Assembly: GCA_013695905.1 (NCBI GenBank) | Contig: JACCZQ010000258.1 | Coordinates: forward strand, 1-13,108 | Direction: 5' to 3' | DNA length: 13,108 nt | Origin: Chthoniobacterales bacterium | GTDB taxonomy: Bacteria > Verrucomicrobiota > Verrucomicrobiia > Chthoniobacterales > UBA10450 | Notes under the pieces: model-generated | The model's input: only the letters and a program-made list of their open reading frames with translations | What the model was told of the DNA's origin: nothing | Databases searched by the model: none | Program-made: the position numbers and the translations under genes | Shown: positions 12,500 to 13,108 of the stretch, one piece after another | How the letters are laid out: the number at the start of each line of letters is the position of its first letter | How positions within the stretch are numbered: position 1 is the stretch's first letter

Positions 12500-13108
12500 A
12501 TGAAAACTGTAGCTCTTCCTCGTCGTATTATTCTGCTCGTGATGGCTGCCGCCCTGGGCCACTCTGGAGCCCTTGCCGAAAGCACCACGTACGCGCCTGA
12601 TCCCGTTGATCGAGCCGGTGACGAATCGCGCGTCAGCGGACCAGAGCCGGGGCGGATAGGATCGATGGCTGGAGTAGGAGCGCGGCCGAGCAAGGCAGAG
12701 TTGGCGAAGCAGCAGGCGCAAGGCGCCGGCGCACAGACGGCGACCGCGCGTGTCTCTGAGAGCGATCGAAAGTTCCTCTTCAACGCCTTCGCAGGAGCCG
12801 CGAAACAGGTGCAGCTGGGTGAGATTGCAACCCGGCGGGGGCAAAGCGAGCAGGTAAGGAAACTGGGCAGCCGGATGGTGGCCGATCATGGAAGGCTCTT
12901 CGGGGAATTGTCGGCCGAGGCAGCACGGAAGGGCCTGAAGCTCGTTGGCCGTCCTTTCGGCGAGAAATTGAAGGACCGGGCAAACTTCGACCGCGCCTGG
13001 CTCGCCGTCGCCCTCGACCACCACCAGAAGCAGGTGGCGATCTTCCAGCGTCAGGCACGGAGCGGCACCGAGGCAGACTTGCGGCGCCTTGCGCAACGGG
13101 CGCTCAGC
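12500..13108 (+). CDS. DUF4142 family exported protein (3' end outside window)
   Basis: 203 codons are open to the window edge, so the C-terminus is missing. The start MKTVALPRRIILLVMAAALG and then HSGALA-ES is a signal peptide. A low-complexity Gly/Ala/Arg linker follows to about residue 90. Then come DUF4142 helices: FLFNAFAGAAKQVQLGEIAT, then VRKLGSRMVADHGRLFGEL, then FDRAWLAVALDHHQKQVAIF. The family is a four-helix, ferritin-like bundle found in the periplasm or outer envelope and often induced by stress, with no settled biochemical role. The MVADH and LDHHQK histidines are the positions usually kept. No ribosome binding site is visible upstream; a small inverted repeat may regulate it. 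The long linker between signal peptide and domain is longer than I expect for the family. Confidence 0.88.
   Translation, partial: MKTVALPRRIILLVMAAALGHSGALAESTTYAPDPVDRAGDESRVSGPEPGRIGSMAGVGARPSKAELAKQQAQGAGAQTATARVSESDRKFLFNAFAGAAKQVQLGEIATRRGQSEQVRKLGSRMVADHGRLFGELSAEAARKGLKLVGRPFGEKLKDRANFDRAWLAVALDHHQKQVAIFQRQARSGTEADLRRLAQRALS

Noticed and set aside
12491..13096. Minus-strand frame opposite the DUF4142 gene
   Set aside because: The plus strand has a signal peptide and clear DUF4142 motifs; the opposite frame is a shadow.

Overview
The window is bacterial chromosomal DNA, GC-rich, with few Shine-Dalgarno sites. The gene set (secreted S9 peptidase, exported ankyrin protein, MutS1, tetratricopeptide protein of a type I associate with Verrucomicrobiota, DUF4142 protein, vapBC) and the short GGTCC(C/T)AT(A/G) repeat inside mutS suggest a soil-type Verrucomicrobiota (Chthoniobacter/Udaeobacter-like). 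This placement is inference from memory, not from a search; Acidobacteriota is the main alternative.

Region 1 (1-817) is the most unusual part. Three near-identical 74-bp units run in exact phase into a complete tRNA gene with anticodon CAT. Each unit keeps the 5' half of that tRNA, has a perfect hairpin (CCCCGAA-AGCA-TTCGGGG) in place of the anticodon arm, and has lost the 3' half. Six bases after the tRNA's CCA lies a frameshifted small GIY-YIG nuclease gene. Its last codon runs into a second, 5'-truncated tRNA copy whose 3' end repeats the real tRNA's last 32 bases exactly. The result is a roughly 354-bp module bounded by tRNA 3'-end direct repeats with a nuclease inside, which looks like a minimal tRNA-targeting mobile element. 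A pyrimidine/purine inverted repeat follows (711-808).

Region 2 (818-7780) carries housekeeping and envelope genes: a class IV aminotransferase-fold protein whose expected PLP lysine is histidine; a convergent secreted S9 peptidase (minus strand, 3 bases away); a divergent exported protein of about 13 ankyrin repeats; then full-length mutS with a 9-bp-repeat insertion.

Region 3 (7781-10956) looks like accessory DNA placed behind mutS. It holds a secreted protein with a helical-repeat C-terminal part, broken by a +1 frameshift, then a degenerate second copy of the last 70 or so bases of mutS, then a minus-strand vapBC toxin-antitoxin pair with a candidate promoter/operator. The mutS-tail remnant suggests the intervening gene arrived by duplication or insertion.

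Region 4 (10957-13108) has a 471-aa tetratricopeptide protein and a DUF4142 protein cut by the window edge. No rRNA, CRISPR array, IS transposase or convincing intrinsic terminator was seen.
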